This document shows, one piece after another, positions 32,324 to 40,895 of a stretch of DNA of 42,743 bases (position 1 is the stretch's first letter; each line of letters starts with the position of its first letter). A program made the translations under genes and the position numbers. The stretch is from Ruminococcaceae bacterium UBA6434. GTDB taxonomy: Bacteria > Bacillota > Clostridia > Oscillospirales > Acutalibacteraceae. The stretch covers positions 1 to 42,743 of the forward strand of contig DJOQ01000041.1 in assembly GCA_002437245.1 (NCBI GenBank). Direction: 5' to 3'. Under the pieces are notes generated by a model. That model made no database searches and was not told the DNA's origin. It worked only from the letters and a program-made list of their open reading frames with translations.

Positions 32324-33346
32324 TTATTCGCCCTTCATATCAAGGAGCTTAACCTTACCCTCATAGGATTCCTGAGAAACCTTGATTGAATCGGTTATAG
32401 CAGCCTCAATGTCATCATCCTCAACGCCAAGGTCGCGGGTGAACTTATCTGTGATGAAGAGGTCATAATCCATAATGTAAGGAAGCTGAAGCGGATCCAT
32501 ACCGGAATCGATGCCTCTCTTCTTGTAATCCTTAACGATGCCGTACATACCGAGTTTCATAATAAACGGAGGAATGCCGACAATCTTTCTGTGATGCATT
32601 CCGCGAGCCTCGTATACGATGTCAAGGAATTTATCCCATTTCATATTGTACATGCTGATCGGAATAGCCTCAAAGCCCTTAGCGTCTTCTTTGGTTGCTG
32701 CACCGGCAATAGCCTGACCTACCTGACGGCAAGTAAGCATTGCTGTACCGCCCTTCGGATAAAGGGTGAAAGGAAGCTTATCCATACCGGAGATCTGCTC
32801 GATAAGAACTGTCCAAACAGGTCTTCTGCCCGGCTGAGTACCGAATATGTAAGGAAGCTCAAGAACAGCTACGCTGAAATTGTCGTCGCAAGCCTTTTTG
32901 CAGACATCCTCCTGGATAAGACGTGATTTGAAGTAGGGGTTTCTCTCTTCAAGGTTCATATCGGGCTTGATTTTAGCAAGATATGAGAAGTAAGAACCGA
33001 GAACAACAGCTCTCTTAACGCCTGCTTTTTTGCAAAGCGGGAAGATTCTCTCAAGAGGAGCGATGTTGTATTTGTAGTAATAATCCATTACGGGCGCCGG
33101 GAATTCTTTTCTCTCGTCAACGCCTGCTGCGAAGATGAAGCAATCGCAGCCTTCGAGCATCTGCTCAATTTCGTCGTCCGACTTCTTGTTGATGTCGCCG
33201 AAAACGAGTTCCATTTCCTTCGGAATGGGAGCTCCCTCCGGAAGAGGCGGAAGAGCAACACTCTTTACCTGATGACCTCTCTTAATGAGAGTTGTGGCAG
33301 CTTCGCAGCCGAGAAGGCCTGTACCGCCGATCATAAAGATTTTCAT
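32324..33346 (-). CDS. NAD-dependent epimerase/dehydratase family protein (extended SDR)
   Basis: A 340-residue Rossmann-fold protein with the nucleotide loop MIGGTGLLGCEAATTL at the very start and an atypical SDR body (FAAGVDERKEF, VVLGSYFSYL; the usual YxxxK reads YFKSR, near 138-142). The substrate is unknown; the family includes sugar-nucleotide epimerases and reductases acting on steroids or lipids. It is co-transcribed with the classical SDR 49 bases upstream, so the two may act on the same compound. A strong terminator follows. Confidence 0.75.
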   Translation of the reverse strand: MKIFMIGGTGLLGCEAATTLIKRGHQVKSVALPPLPEGAPIPKEMELVFGDINKKSDDEIEQMLEGCDCFIFAAGVDERKEFPAPVMDYYYKYNIAPLERIFPLCKKAGVKRAVVLGSYFSYLAKIKPDMNLEERNPYFKSRLIQEDVCKKACDDNFSVAVLELPYIFGTQPGRRPVWTVLIEQISGMDKLPFTLYPKGGTAMLTCRQVGQAIAGAATKEDAKGFEAIPISMYNMKWDKFLDIVYEARGMHHRKIVGIPPFIMKLGMYGIVKDYKKRGIDSGMDPLQLPYIMDYDLFITDKFTRDLGVEDDDIEAAITDSIKVSQESYEGKVKLLDMKGE

Positions 33347-33395
33347 AGCAATTCTCCTGTCTAAACTATATATTTTTGCAAAATTAAAAACTAAA

Positions 33396-34229
33396 TCAGT
33401 CTTTGAATACGGGGTCGAAGAGCGGAAGCTTTGAAATCTTCATAACACTGCTGAAGAGATGACCGCCGAGTACGGGCATAAGTCTGCCGAAATAATTCAT
33501 AAATGCCGCGTCAAAACCGTGAACGCCGAGCGGACGTCTTGTTCTGATGTCATGCATTATCATCTTAACCATTCTGTCGCAGGATGTGCTGACAGCGTTG
33601 AGCATCTTCTGACCCTTTGCATCGGAAGCATCCTGGCTTCTGAATATATCGGTCTTTGTAAATCCGGGGCAAACTATGCCGACATAGCATTTGCCGCGGA
33701 GTTCTTCTCTGAGAGCCTCGGAAAGAGACTTAAGCGCCGCCTTGCTTGCGGAATATACCGAAGTGCCTGCAAGAGACATAAGTGCGGCTGAGCTGTCTAT
33801 ATTTATGATTCCGGGAGCTTTTGACTTGAGAATCATCGGAAGAAGCGTATGTATTGAATAAACCGCAGAATAGAAATTGATATTCATAGCTCTTTCAATG
33901 TCTGCCATTGAATAATGCTCAAATCTGTCGAATTTCGGCAAGATACCTGCATTATTGACGAGAATATCGGGTTGTATGTCGTTTTCCTCAAGATACTTTG
34001 CAAAATCTATCCAATTCTGCTCGACCGATACGTCGAAAAGCTTGTAGCTGAATTTTTCGGCATTGGGACCGAGCTCCTCAACCACTTTTTTCATTTTTTC
34101 CTCGCTGCGAGCGATACCTATAACGGTGCAGCCGTGATCAACGATGAGGGATTCGGCAATGCCTTTGCCCATACCGCCGGAAGCGCCCGTTACAATAACG
34201 GTCGTATTGTTCATCCAATTCTGATCCAT
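33396..34229 (-). CDS. Classical short-chain dehydrogenase/reductase
   Basis: A 277-residue NAD(P)-dependent oxidoreductase. The cofactor loop is TGASGGMGKGIAE. Also present are the NNAG motif (ILVNNAGIL), the catalytic Ser region IINIDSSAALMSLAG, the YSASK active-site Tyr/Lys and PGFTKTDIF. I chose the ATG at 34229, with AAAGGAGAG six bases upstream, over an in-frame start 12 codons earlier. The C-terminus is extended by about 40 residues relative to a minimal SDR. Substrate is unknown. It is the first gene of a two-gene operon with an extended SDR. Confidence 0.85.
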   Translation of the reverse strand: MDQNWMNNTTVIVTGASGGMGKGIAESLIVDHGCTVIGIARSEEKMKKVVEELGPNAEKFSYKLFDVSVEQNWIDFAKYLEENDIQPDILVNNAGILPKFDRFEHYSMADIERAMNINFYSAVYSIHTLLPMILKSKAPGIINIDSSAALMSLAGTSVYSASKAALKSLSEALREELRGKCYVGIVCPGFTKTDIFRSQDASDAKGQKMLNAVSTSCDRMVKMIMHDIRTRRPLGVHGFDAAFMNYFGRLMPVLGGHLFSSVMKISKLPLFDPVFKD

Positions 34230-34272
34230 AACTCTCTCCTTTGGAAATGTTGAATTTTTATTCACTTTTAGT

Positions 34273-34301
34273 ATTGTAACTCAAAGGGAAATATATTTCA
34301 A
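34273..34301 (-). promoter_or_regulatory. Promoter of the two-gene SDR operon
   Basis: TTGAAA (34296-34301), a 17-base spacer and TACAAT (34273-34278), about 44 bases before the chosen ATG. Confidence 0.75.
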
Positions 34302-34369
34302 TAGTTAGTTGTCTCAAATTTAACAAAATTATGCACAAATTTTAAAACAGTGCCGTGTTTTTGTTAATT

Positions 34370-35341
34370 TCACTCCAGATCGACATCTTTTTTATTGTCG
34401 GCAAGTCCGTGATTATAAATCTTGCGATTGTCAAGCGCCCAAAGGCGACCGGAGAAATCATCCTCTTTAAGCGGTGCAATCGCCTCATGTATCTGATACA
34501 CTCTTGCATCCATAAGGTCAAGTTCGGACAGCAGTTCCGCCTCAAGAAAGAGAGGTCTTACCGCGGCGCCGAATTCAGGTTCGCCGTGATGCGACAATAT
34601 CATATGTTCAAGTAGCATTGCGCGTTTTTTATCGGTTCCGAGTTTTTCAGCAGTCTCGCGCACCATCATTGCGCCCATAACAAGGTGACCTATAAGATTA
34701 CCCTCTACTGAATATCCGCTTGCAAGCCCCGTCTCCCCCACATTAAATTCGAGAGTTTTGGCTATATCATGGAGAATGGCCCCCGACAGCAAAAGGTCTT
34801 TATCCACAAACGGATAAACCTCGCAAACACCTTCGCAAAGCTTAACAATAGACAGTGTATGCATTAAAAGTCCGCCGCGTATGGCATGATGAAGCTTGTA
34901 TGCTGCCGGCCATTTAAGGAGTTTTTCTTTGTTTTCGGAATATATTGTGCCGACAAGCTTTTTCAGGTCTTCATCGGAAAAGGCGTTTATTGTTTCCATA
35001 ATCTTGTCATACATATATTCGCCGGTATATCCCGAATGTCTGACATAGTCGGTAATATCCACATTGTCCTCGGGCGTTACCTTACGCATTTTTTCAATAC
35101 GCAGTTGATCGGCTCCGTTATACTGCGATATTGTTCCGCGAACCTTGACAAACATATCGGGTTCAAACTTCCCGTGCGTGTTTTCGTTATAATCCCAAAG
35201 CTTTGCGGAGATTTCACCGTCATTATCGGAAAGAATTATGTCAAGGTAAACTCCGCCTCGCGAACTTGTCTTTTTTTCGCACTTGGTCAATATGCCGAAT
35301 CCGTCAACAAGTCCGTTATTATTAAGCTGTGTAAAATTCAT
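34370..35341 (-). CDS. yhaM: 3'-5' exoribonuclease of the YhaM family
   Basis: A 323-residue nuclease. The N-terminal OB fold (about 8-90; VDGFGILTKCEKKTSSRGG, YLDIILSDNDGEISAKLWD) binds nucleic acid. The C-terminal HD phosphohydrolase domain (about 150-300) has GGLLMHTLSIV, the AILHDIAKT HD pair, MILSHHGEPEFG and DLMDARV. Order and length match YhaM/CBF1, which degrades RNA and DNA from the 3' end. Its ATG overlaps the TGA of the preceding DUF308 gene. Confidence 0.9.
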   Translation of the reverse strand: MNFTQLNNNGLVDGFGILTKCEKKTSSRGGVYLDIILSDNDGEISAKLWDYNENTHGKFEPDMFVKVRGTISQYNGADQLRIEKMRKVTPEDNVDITDYVRHSGYTGEYMYDKIMETINAFSDEDLKKLVGTIYSENKEKLLKWPAAYKLHHAIRGGLLMHTLSIVKLCEGVCEVYPFVDKDLLLSGAILHDIAKTLEFNVGETGLASGYSVEGNLIGHLVMGAMMVRETAEKLGTDKKRAMLLEHMILSHHGEPEFGAAVRPLFLEAELLSELDLMDARVYQIHEAIAPLKEDDFSGRLWALDNRKIYNHGLADNKKDVDLE

Positions 35342-35955
35342 TTATTTTCTCCGTTCTTCTCTTCTGTCTTTGCCTCGATAACATAGTCGTCTTTTGTATC
35401 CTTGACAAATTTATTGAAACTGTATGTGCCCCACATATCCATAACGCCGTTAAAAACGAAGCAAATACCAATGAAACGGAATGCAAACATAGCGGATTCG
35501 AAAGGTCTTATCGCCATAATAAGTCCGAGTACAATCGCTATAACGGCAAAGAGCAACGACAGCCACCACATCGGGAAGTGGTTTCGCGCAAGCATTACGG
35601 CGCGCTGAATATTAACAAGTCCGTCGATTATGGCGACTATGCCGAAAATAAACGGAATTACAGAGTAAACAACGTCTTGCTTAAACATAAGGAAAATGCC
35701 TATCGCGGCAATTATAATACCGCTGACAAGCGTTATAGAAAACAGCGACGAAACAGAACGGCACGAAAAGAATTTGATTATAAGATAAATGCCGGCAAGA
35801 ACAAAAAGACCGCCGAAAAGATAACACGCTACTTTTGCTATCTGCTCGGGGAAAATCATAAGGAGCGCTCCTATGACAAGATAAATTGCCGCCGAAGCAA
35901 AAAAACTTGCCTTAAGGTTTTTAAAGAATTTTTCAAGTTGAGTCAAAGTAAACAT
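35338..35955 (-). CDS. DUF308 / HdeD-like six-span membrane protein
   Basis: A 205-residue protein with about six hydrophobic helices (from about 18 to 180) and a charged C-terminal tail. The repeated pattern of paired helices with GIxLIxxG-type spacing (YLVIGALLMIFPEQIAK, GIIIAAIGIFLMFKQ, FIFGIVAIIDGLVNIQRA) matches the DUF308/HdeD family. HdeD acts in acid resistance in E. coli; the role of clostridial homologues is not established. It is flanked by an AraC regulator 7 bases upstream and yhaM overlapping downstream. Confidence 0.8.
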   Translation of the reverse strand: MFTLTQLEKFFKNLKASFFASAAIYLVIGALLMIFPEQIAKVACYLFGGLFVLAGIYLIIKFFSCRSVSSLFSITLVSGIIIAAIGIFLMFKQDVVYSVIPFIFGIVAIIDGLVNIQRAVMLARNHFPMWWLSLLFAVIAIVLGLIMAIRPFESAMFAFRFIGICFVFNGVMDMWGTYSFNKFVKDTKDDYVIEAKTEEKNGENK

Positions 35956-35962
35956 CTCCTGT

Positions 35963-36712
35963 TTAATATTTTAATGCCTTGGAGTATTCGCGCGGAGTAA
36001 CACCGTATTCGCGTTTAAAGCAATAGATGAAATAGCTTTCGGAGCAAAAGGACAAATAGCAGCTTATCTCGCTGTAATCATATTTACCCTTGAGCAAAGA
36101 TTTGGAAAGCTCTAATTTTTGCCTCAAAATAAAACGGCTTATATTCTGCCCTGTCGTTTTTTTAAACAACGCGGAAAGATAATCGGGAGACAGAGAACAA
36201 ACTTTTGAAAGTCCGCTGAGTGTAAGCTTTTTTTCGAGGTTTTCTTTAATATAGCTTATACATTTTCTTACGGGCGGCGGATAATCCTTGCCGATTGACG
36301 AATTGCGCACAAGAGTTGTAAGCTCAATTGCTTTCTCCTGCAAAAACGGCGGTATACTCTCTACGGATGTCATAGAATCGATGCGGCGTATCATTTCGTC
36401 GCTCATCTCATATGCCTCGGATTCGCAAAGTCCGCCCTCAATGGCATAACGTATTGCAAGTGTTATACAGCTTACTGCCCAATACTGCATCTGGCGTAAA
36501 TTGTTTCCGGAAAGTCTGCCTATCACAAGCCCGTTATTAAAAAATTCGTCCATTGTGCTATTAAGACGCTCTATATCGCCCTGCTCGATACAGGTATAAA
36601 ACAGCTTTTCTGCCTCGTATGCCGTATGAGGTTTGCTTTCGAGTTCGTTATATATAGGATTTCCGTTTTTTTCGGGCAAAATCTCTATTTTTTCAAGGCG
36701 AAATTTTTTCAT
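35963..36712 (-). CDS. AraC family transcriptional regulator
   Basis: A 249-residue regulator. The C-terminal 100 residues carry the double HTH of AraC/XylS: VRKCISYIKENLEKKLTLSGLSKVCSLSPDYLSALFKKTTGQNISRFI in outline, then KYDYSEISCYLSFCSESYFIYCFKREYGVTPREY. The N-terminal 145 residues are helical and not a cupin, so the effector is unknown. I chose the ATG at 36712, with AAGGAG six bases upstream. It heads an operon with a DUF308 protein and YhaM. Confidence 0.87.
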   Translation of the reverse strand: MKKFRLEKIEILPEKNGNPIYNELESKPHTAYEAEKLFYTCIEQGDIERLNSTMDEFFNNGLVIGRLSGNNLRQMQYWAVSCITLAIRYAIEGGLCESEAYEMSDEMIRRIDSMTSVESIPPFLQEKAIELTTLVRNSSIGKDYPPPVRKCISYIKENLEKKLTLSGLSKVCSLSPDYLSALFKKTTGQNISRFILRQKLELSKSLLKGKYDYSEISCYLSFCSESYFIYCFKREYGVTPREYSKALKY

Positions 36713-36736
36713 ATCGTTCTCCTTCCACAACAGTTA

Positions 36737-36765
36737 ATTTTAGCACTAAGCCCAAAATTTTTCAA
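36737..36765 (-). promoter_or_regulatory. Promoter of the AraC-DUF308-yhaM operon
   Basis: TTGAAA (36760-36765), a 17-base spacer and TAAAAT (36737-36742). Confidence 0.75.
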
Positions 36766-36809
36766 CGGTATCGTTATATAAAAATAAAAATTATGGAAAA
36801 CCGGCAAGA

Positions 36810-36848
36810 AAAAGCGAAAGCGAGTTCAAAAAACACGCTTTCGCTTTT
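36810..36848 (-). terminator. Intrinsic terminator after ftsH
   Basis: The 13-bp perfect stem AAAAGCGAAAGCG/CGCTTTCGCTTTT has a 13-base loop and a T run at its minus-strand end. It closes the rplI-to-ftsH series. Confidence 0.85.
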
Positions 36849-36860
36849 ATTTTAATAAAA

Positions 36861-38957
36861 TCAGTTTTCTTTGCCGGTTTCATCGGACGAATTTTTCTTT
36901 TCATCCGAATCTATTTCCTTTTCCGCCTCGGAGGCTACATCCTTTGTAAGATATTTCTTTTCGTTGCTGAAATTATCTTCAAGGTCTTTTACCGCCTCGT
37001 CCGCGTTTTTATCATCGACGGCTTCCGTTTTGTCTTTTTCGGCAGTCTCGTTTTTATTTTCAGCTTTTTCACTCTTCGGCTCATAAGGGGGAAGAGTTCC
37101 GCCCTCCATGAGAGTTTTAAACTGATCGGCATCTATCTTTTCACGCTCAACAAGAGCCTTTGCAACGGCGTGGAGCTTATCAATGTGCTCGTTTAAGATG
37201 GATTCTGTACGGTCATAAGCCTTGAGAATTATCTTCTCGACCTCTTCATCTATCTCGCAGGCAACCGCCTCGGAGTAATTGCGCATATGGTTGTAATCTT
37301 TTCCGAGGAAAACTTCGTCGTTTCCTGTTCCGAAAGTAATCGGTCCGAGTTTTTCACTCATACCGTATTTGGTTATCATCTTACGAGCCGTATCGGAAGC
37401 TCTTTCAATATCGTTGGACGCACCCGTTGAAATATCGTTGAATATTATCTTTTCGGCAACACGTCCGCCGAGAAGTCCGACTATATCGTCAAGCATACGC
37501 GACTTCATAAGATGCATTTCGTCCTTTTCGGGCTGATACATGGTAAAGCCGCCTGCCATACCGCGGGGAACAATCGAAATATGTGTTACGGGATCCTTAT
37601 GCTCAAGATAATATGAGGTTACTGCGTGACCTGCCTCGTGATATGCGGTAATTTTCTTGTCGCGTTCCGTCATACGGTGCGACTTCTTTTCTGTTCCGAC
37701 AAGGACTTTCATTGCAGCCTCTTCGATGTCGGGCATTGTAATGGCTTTCTTTTTACGCCTTGCCGCCAAGAGAGCAGCCTCATTAAGCAGGTTCTCAAGA
37801 TCGGCACCCGTAAATCCGACAGTCTGTGACGCAATGGATCTCAAATCCACATCGGGACCCAAGGGCTTGCGTTTTGCGTGAACTTTAAGAATTGCCTCTC
37901 TGCCGTCAATATCGGGATATGAAACGGTTACCTGACGATCAAAGCGTCCGGGTCTTAAAAGTGCGGGGTCAAGTATATCCGGGCGGTTTGTTGCCGCTAT
38001 TACTATTACACCCTGATTTTCGCCGAAACCGTCCATTTCAACAAGCAGCTGGTTAAGGGTTTGTTCACGTTCATCGTGACCGCCGCCCATACCTGCGCCT
38101 CTGTGACGTCCTACGGCATCAATTTCATCTATAAAGATTATAGACGGAGCGTTCTTTTTGGCCTGCTCGAAAAGGTCACGGACTCTCGACGCACCTACGC
38201 CGACATACATTTCAACGAAGTCCGAACCCGATATTGAGAAAAACGGAACACCCGCTTCACCCGCAACCGCTTTTGCGAGAAGAGTTTTACCGGTACCGGG
38301 AGGACCTACAAGAAGCACACCTTTCGGTATTCTTGCGCCGAGCGCATTAAATGCCGACGGATTTTTAAGGAATTCAACTATCTCTTCGAGTTCTTCTTTT
38401 TCTTCATCGGCTCCCGCTACGTCGTCAAAAGTCTTTTTCTGCTTGCCGTCGTTGGCGTCTTTAACCCTTGCCTTACCGAATGAGAGTGTACGGTTATTCT
38501 CATTTTGGAACGACTGATTCATTTTGCGGAACATCAGCAGCATAATGACGGTCAATACAATCATTATGACAACCGTGGGTAAAAGACTTACAAGCCACGA
38601 ACCCGAATTGCCCGACTTATAATCCATTTTTATCTGGTTATCGGGATTTTGCTTATTATATTCAACAACGCTGTCGTGAATATCGTCAACAAACATTGAA
38701 ACATTCGGTACGGTATATTCATAAGTTGTTTCGTCGTCGCCGAATAACTTGTACTCCAAGCTTCCGCTCGAAAGATTCAAAGTGTACTCGGACACCTCGT
38801 TATTTTCAAACAAATCAACTATTTCGTAATACTGCTTTTTGTCTCTCTGGGTATTGCCCATTGTTGCGTAAATCGCAATACACATGACAAATATCAGCGG
38901 GATTACGATATAGGGAGCTATTGTTTTCCAGTCAATTTTTTTCAATTCACTAATCAC
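36861..38957 (-). CDS. ftsH: ATP-dependent zinc metalloprotease FtsH
   Basis: A 698-residue membrane protease. Two spans (about 14-33 and 120-143) enclose a small extracytoplasmic domain. The AAA module has Walker A GPPGTGKT (218-225), the pore loop FVEMYVGVGASR, Walker B IIFIDEID and SRH ATNRPDILDPALLRPGRFDR. The M41 peptidase has the HEAGH zinc motif (near 440). A charged Glu/Lys/Asp tail ends it. The start is unclear: the GTG at 38957 lies directly against GAGGA, whereas a TTG at 38945 is better spaced. It lies after hpt, the common Firmicutes order tilS-hpt-ftsH. Confidence 0.95.
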   Translation of the reverse strand: MISELKKIDWKTIAPYIVIPLIFVMCIAIYATMGNTQRDKKQYYEIVDLFENNEVSEYTLNLSSGSLEYKLFGDDETTYEYTVPNVSMFVDDIHDSVVEYNKQNPDNQIKMDYKSGNSGSWLVSLLPTVVIMIVLTVIMLLMFRKMNQSFQNENNRTLSFGKARVKDANDGKQKKTFDDVAGADEEKEELEEIVEFLKNPSAFNALGARIPKGVLLVGPPGTGKTLLAKAVAGEAGVPFFSISGSDFVEMYVGVGASRVRDLFEQAKKNAPSIIFIDEIDAVGRHRGAGMGGGHDEREQTLNQLLVEMDGFGENQGVIVIAATNRPDILDPALLRPGRFDRQVTVSYPDIDGREAILKVHAKRKPLGPDVDLRSIASQTVGFTGADLENLLNEAALLAARRKKKAITMPDIEEAAMKVLVGTEKKSHRMTERDKKITAYHEAGHAVTSYYLEHKDPVTHISIVPRGMAGGFTMYQPEKDEMHLMKSRMLDDIVGLLGGRVAEKIIFNDISTGASNDIERASDTARKMITKYGMSEKLGPITFGTGNDEVFLGKDYNHMRNYSEAVACEIDEEVEKIILKAYDRTESILNEHIDKLHAVAKALVEREKIDADQFKTLMEGGTLPPYEPKSEKAENKNETAEKDKTEAVDDKNADEAVKDLEDNFSNEKKYLTKDVASEAEKEIDSDEKKNSSDETGKEN

Positions 38958-38989
38958 TCCTCAGAGTTGTAATTTTGTGTTATAAGCTG

Positions 38990-39550
38990 TTATTTTTCAT
39001 AAACCTGGGGTTTTAATATACCGACATACGGAAGATTTCTGTACTTCTCGTCGTAATCGAGACCGTAACCGACAACAAAAGCGTCGGGAATTACGGCACC
39101 GCTGTAATCTGCCTTGAGATCTACGAGACGGCGCTCGGGTTTATCGAGCAAAGTACAAATCTTAAAGCTTGCCGGATTGCGGCGAAGAAGAATATCTTTA
39201 AGATAACTTAAAGTTTTACCGCTGTCGAGGATATCCTCGACTATAAGCAAATCGGCACCCTCTACAACATTTGTGTCGAGGTCCTTGATTATTTTTACAA
39301 CGCCGCTTGTTGAAGTGCCCGAACCGTAGCTTGATACCGACATAAAGTCTATACAGCACGGAATATCGATGGCGCGCATAAGGTCGCCCATAAATACAAC
39401 AGAGCCCTTTAAAACGCTGACCAAAAGTAATTTTCTGCCGCTGTCGCGGTAGTCGTCGCTGATCTGCTTACCGAGTGACGTAACAATTTCCTTTAATTTT
39501 TCCTCCGACAAGAGAACGCTCTCAATGTCATTCTTATAGTCTACCTTCAT
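38990..39550 (-). CDS. hpt: Hypoxanthine phosphoribosyltransferase
   Basis: A 186-residue purine-salvage enzyme converting hypoxanthine or guanine plus PRPP to IMP or GMP. It has the PRPP-binding loop LLIVEDILDSGKTL (near 99-112), the flexible-loop region MSVSSYGSGT and the base-binding VVGYGLDYDEKYRNLPYVG. The length is normal. Its start overlaps the end of tilS by 17 bases, with GGGGGAG as ribosome site. Confidence 0.95.
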   Translation of the reverse strand: MKVDYKNDIESVLLSEEKLKEIVTSLGKQISDDYRDSGRKLLLVSVLKGSVVFMGDLMRAIDIPCCIDFMSVSSYGSGTSTSGVVKIIKDLDTNVVEGADLLIVEDILDSGKTLSYLKDILLRRNPASFKICTLLDKPERRLVDLKADYSGAVIPDAFVVGYGLDYDEKYRNLPYVGILKPQVYEK

Positions 39551-40895
39551 TATTCTCCCCCATTAAACCGGTTATAATTAAAAATCTGTTTGTGTATTTA
39601 TTGACGCGAAATTCCGACGAAGTACCGAATCCCTCAACCCAAACGGTTTTTTCACCGCTACAGACGACAGGGACGCAAATTCTTTTTTGCGGCGGTATTT
39701 TCGCTTCATTAAACAGCTTTTTAAGCGTCTTTGTATTCTTTCTGCGCGCAGAAGAAAACTTGTCGCCCTCTTTTCTGCTTCTCACCGAAAGAACATCGCC
39801 TATTTTATCACAATCCACGGCATTATCCAATAGTACTTTATTAAGATTTTGTAAATCTTTTTGAGTGAAAGTCTGAATTTTAAGTTTACCGTACGGGAAT
39901 TCCACAATGCCGTCTTTTACATTGAACGTTACGGAAAACGGTAAATTCTCCTCTACTTTTTCGGAAAGGACGAGCGAACCGTCCCTGTGAGCGAGTATTG
40001 TTTTACCGGGCAAGGTTATGCTTTTAGCCGTGCCTACCACATTTTCGGCATTATATATATGGACTGCGGATATATCTTTTTTTATGTTTTCGTTTAAAAA
40101 CCTCATTAAAATCCTGCGGCGCAATGCCTTGGGATAACTCAAAAGTTTTTCTTCGTCTAAGCCGAGCGAGGTTTTACATTCCGAATATTTAAGCTCTGTG
40201 ATTTCTTCTATCAGCTTTTCGTCATCCGCCGCGTTTTCCGTAAGTCGGGAAAAAGCCGAAAAAACCGATGGATTCATTTTTTGCAGAGTCGGAAAAACAA
40301 CGTTTCTGATAATATTTCTCTTGTATTCGTTTTGAAGATTTGTACTGTCGGTAACAAAATCAAGAGAATTTTCTTTACAGTACAATTCAATTTCGTCGCG
40401 CGAGGTCATAATGAGCGGTCTTATTATATTGCCGCGTATAGGCGGTATGCCGCAAAGCCCCTTGCAGCCCGTTCCGCGTACAATATTCAAAAGTACGGTT
40501 TCGGCGCTGTCATTAAGATTGTGCGCCGTTGCGATTTTTGCGTTTTCGCCTGCCGTATTTTTAAAACACTCATATCTTATTCGCCTGCCGCACTCCTCCT
40601 CGCTCTCGCCCGTCTTTTTACACTCAAGCGGTATGTCGAAGCGGAATACGGTCAATTTTATTCCCAAGCTTTTACAAAAATCCGAACAAAATTTTTCATC
40701 TCGTAAAGCCTCTTCGCCGCGTATACCGTGGTTTACGTGAACGGCTTCGACTTCAAGCGAAAGCGAGTCCATGAGTGAAACAAGAGCATGAGTAAGGCAC
40801 ACCGAATCCGCTCCGCCGGAAAGCCCCACGACGATTTTATCGCCGTAAGACAGCATATCGTATTTTTTTGTTGCCGATAATACATCACGGTTCAT
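39534..40895 (-). CDS. tilS: tRNA(Ile)-lysidine synthetase
   Basis: A 453-residue ATP pyrophosphatase that modifies C34 of the AUA-reading tRNA-Ile. The PP-loop VVGLSGGADSV is at 22-32. The substrate region HVNHGIRGEEALRDE and the ATAHNLNDSAETVLLNIVRGTG motif follow. The C-terminal TilS domains contain VRSRKEGDKF and KKLFNEAKIPPQKR. The length is typical. It overlaps both neighbours (dnaB by 11 bases, hpt by 17), so translation is coupled. Confidence 0.95.
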   Translation of the reverse strand: MNRDVLSATKKYDMLSYGDKIVVGLSGGADSVCLTHALVSLMDSLSLEVEAVHVNHGIRGEEALRDEKFCSDFCKSLGIKLTVFRFDIPLECKKTGESEEECGRRIRYECFKNTAGENAKIATAHNLNDSAETVLLNIVRGTGCKGLCGIPPIRGNIIRPLIMTSRDEIELYCKENSLDFVTDSTNLQNEYKRNIIRNVVFPTLQKMNPSVFSAFSRLTENAADDEKLIEEITELKYSECKTSLGLDEEKLLSYPKALRRRILMRFLNENIKKDISAVHIYNAENVVGTAKSITLPGKTILAHRDGSLVLSEKVEENLPFSVTFNVKDGIVEFPYGKLKIQTFTQKDLQNLNKVLLDNAVDCDKIGDVLSVRSRKEGDKFSSARRKNTKTLKKLFNEAKIPPQKRICVPVVCSGEKTVWVEGFGTSSEFRVNKYTNRFLIITGLMGENNEGRL

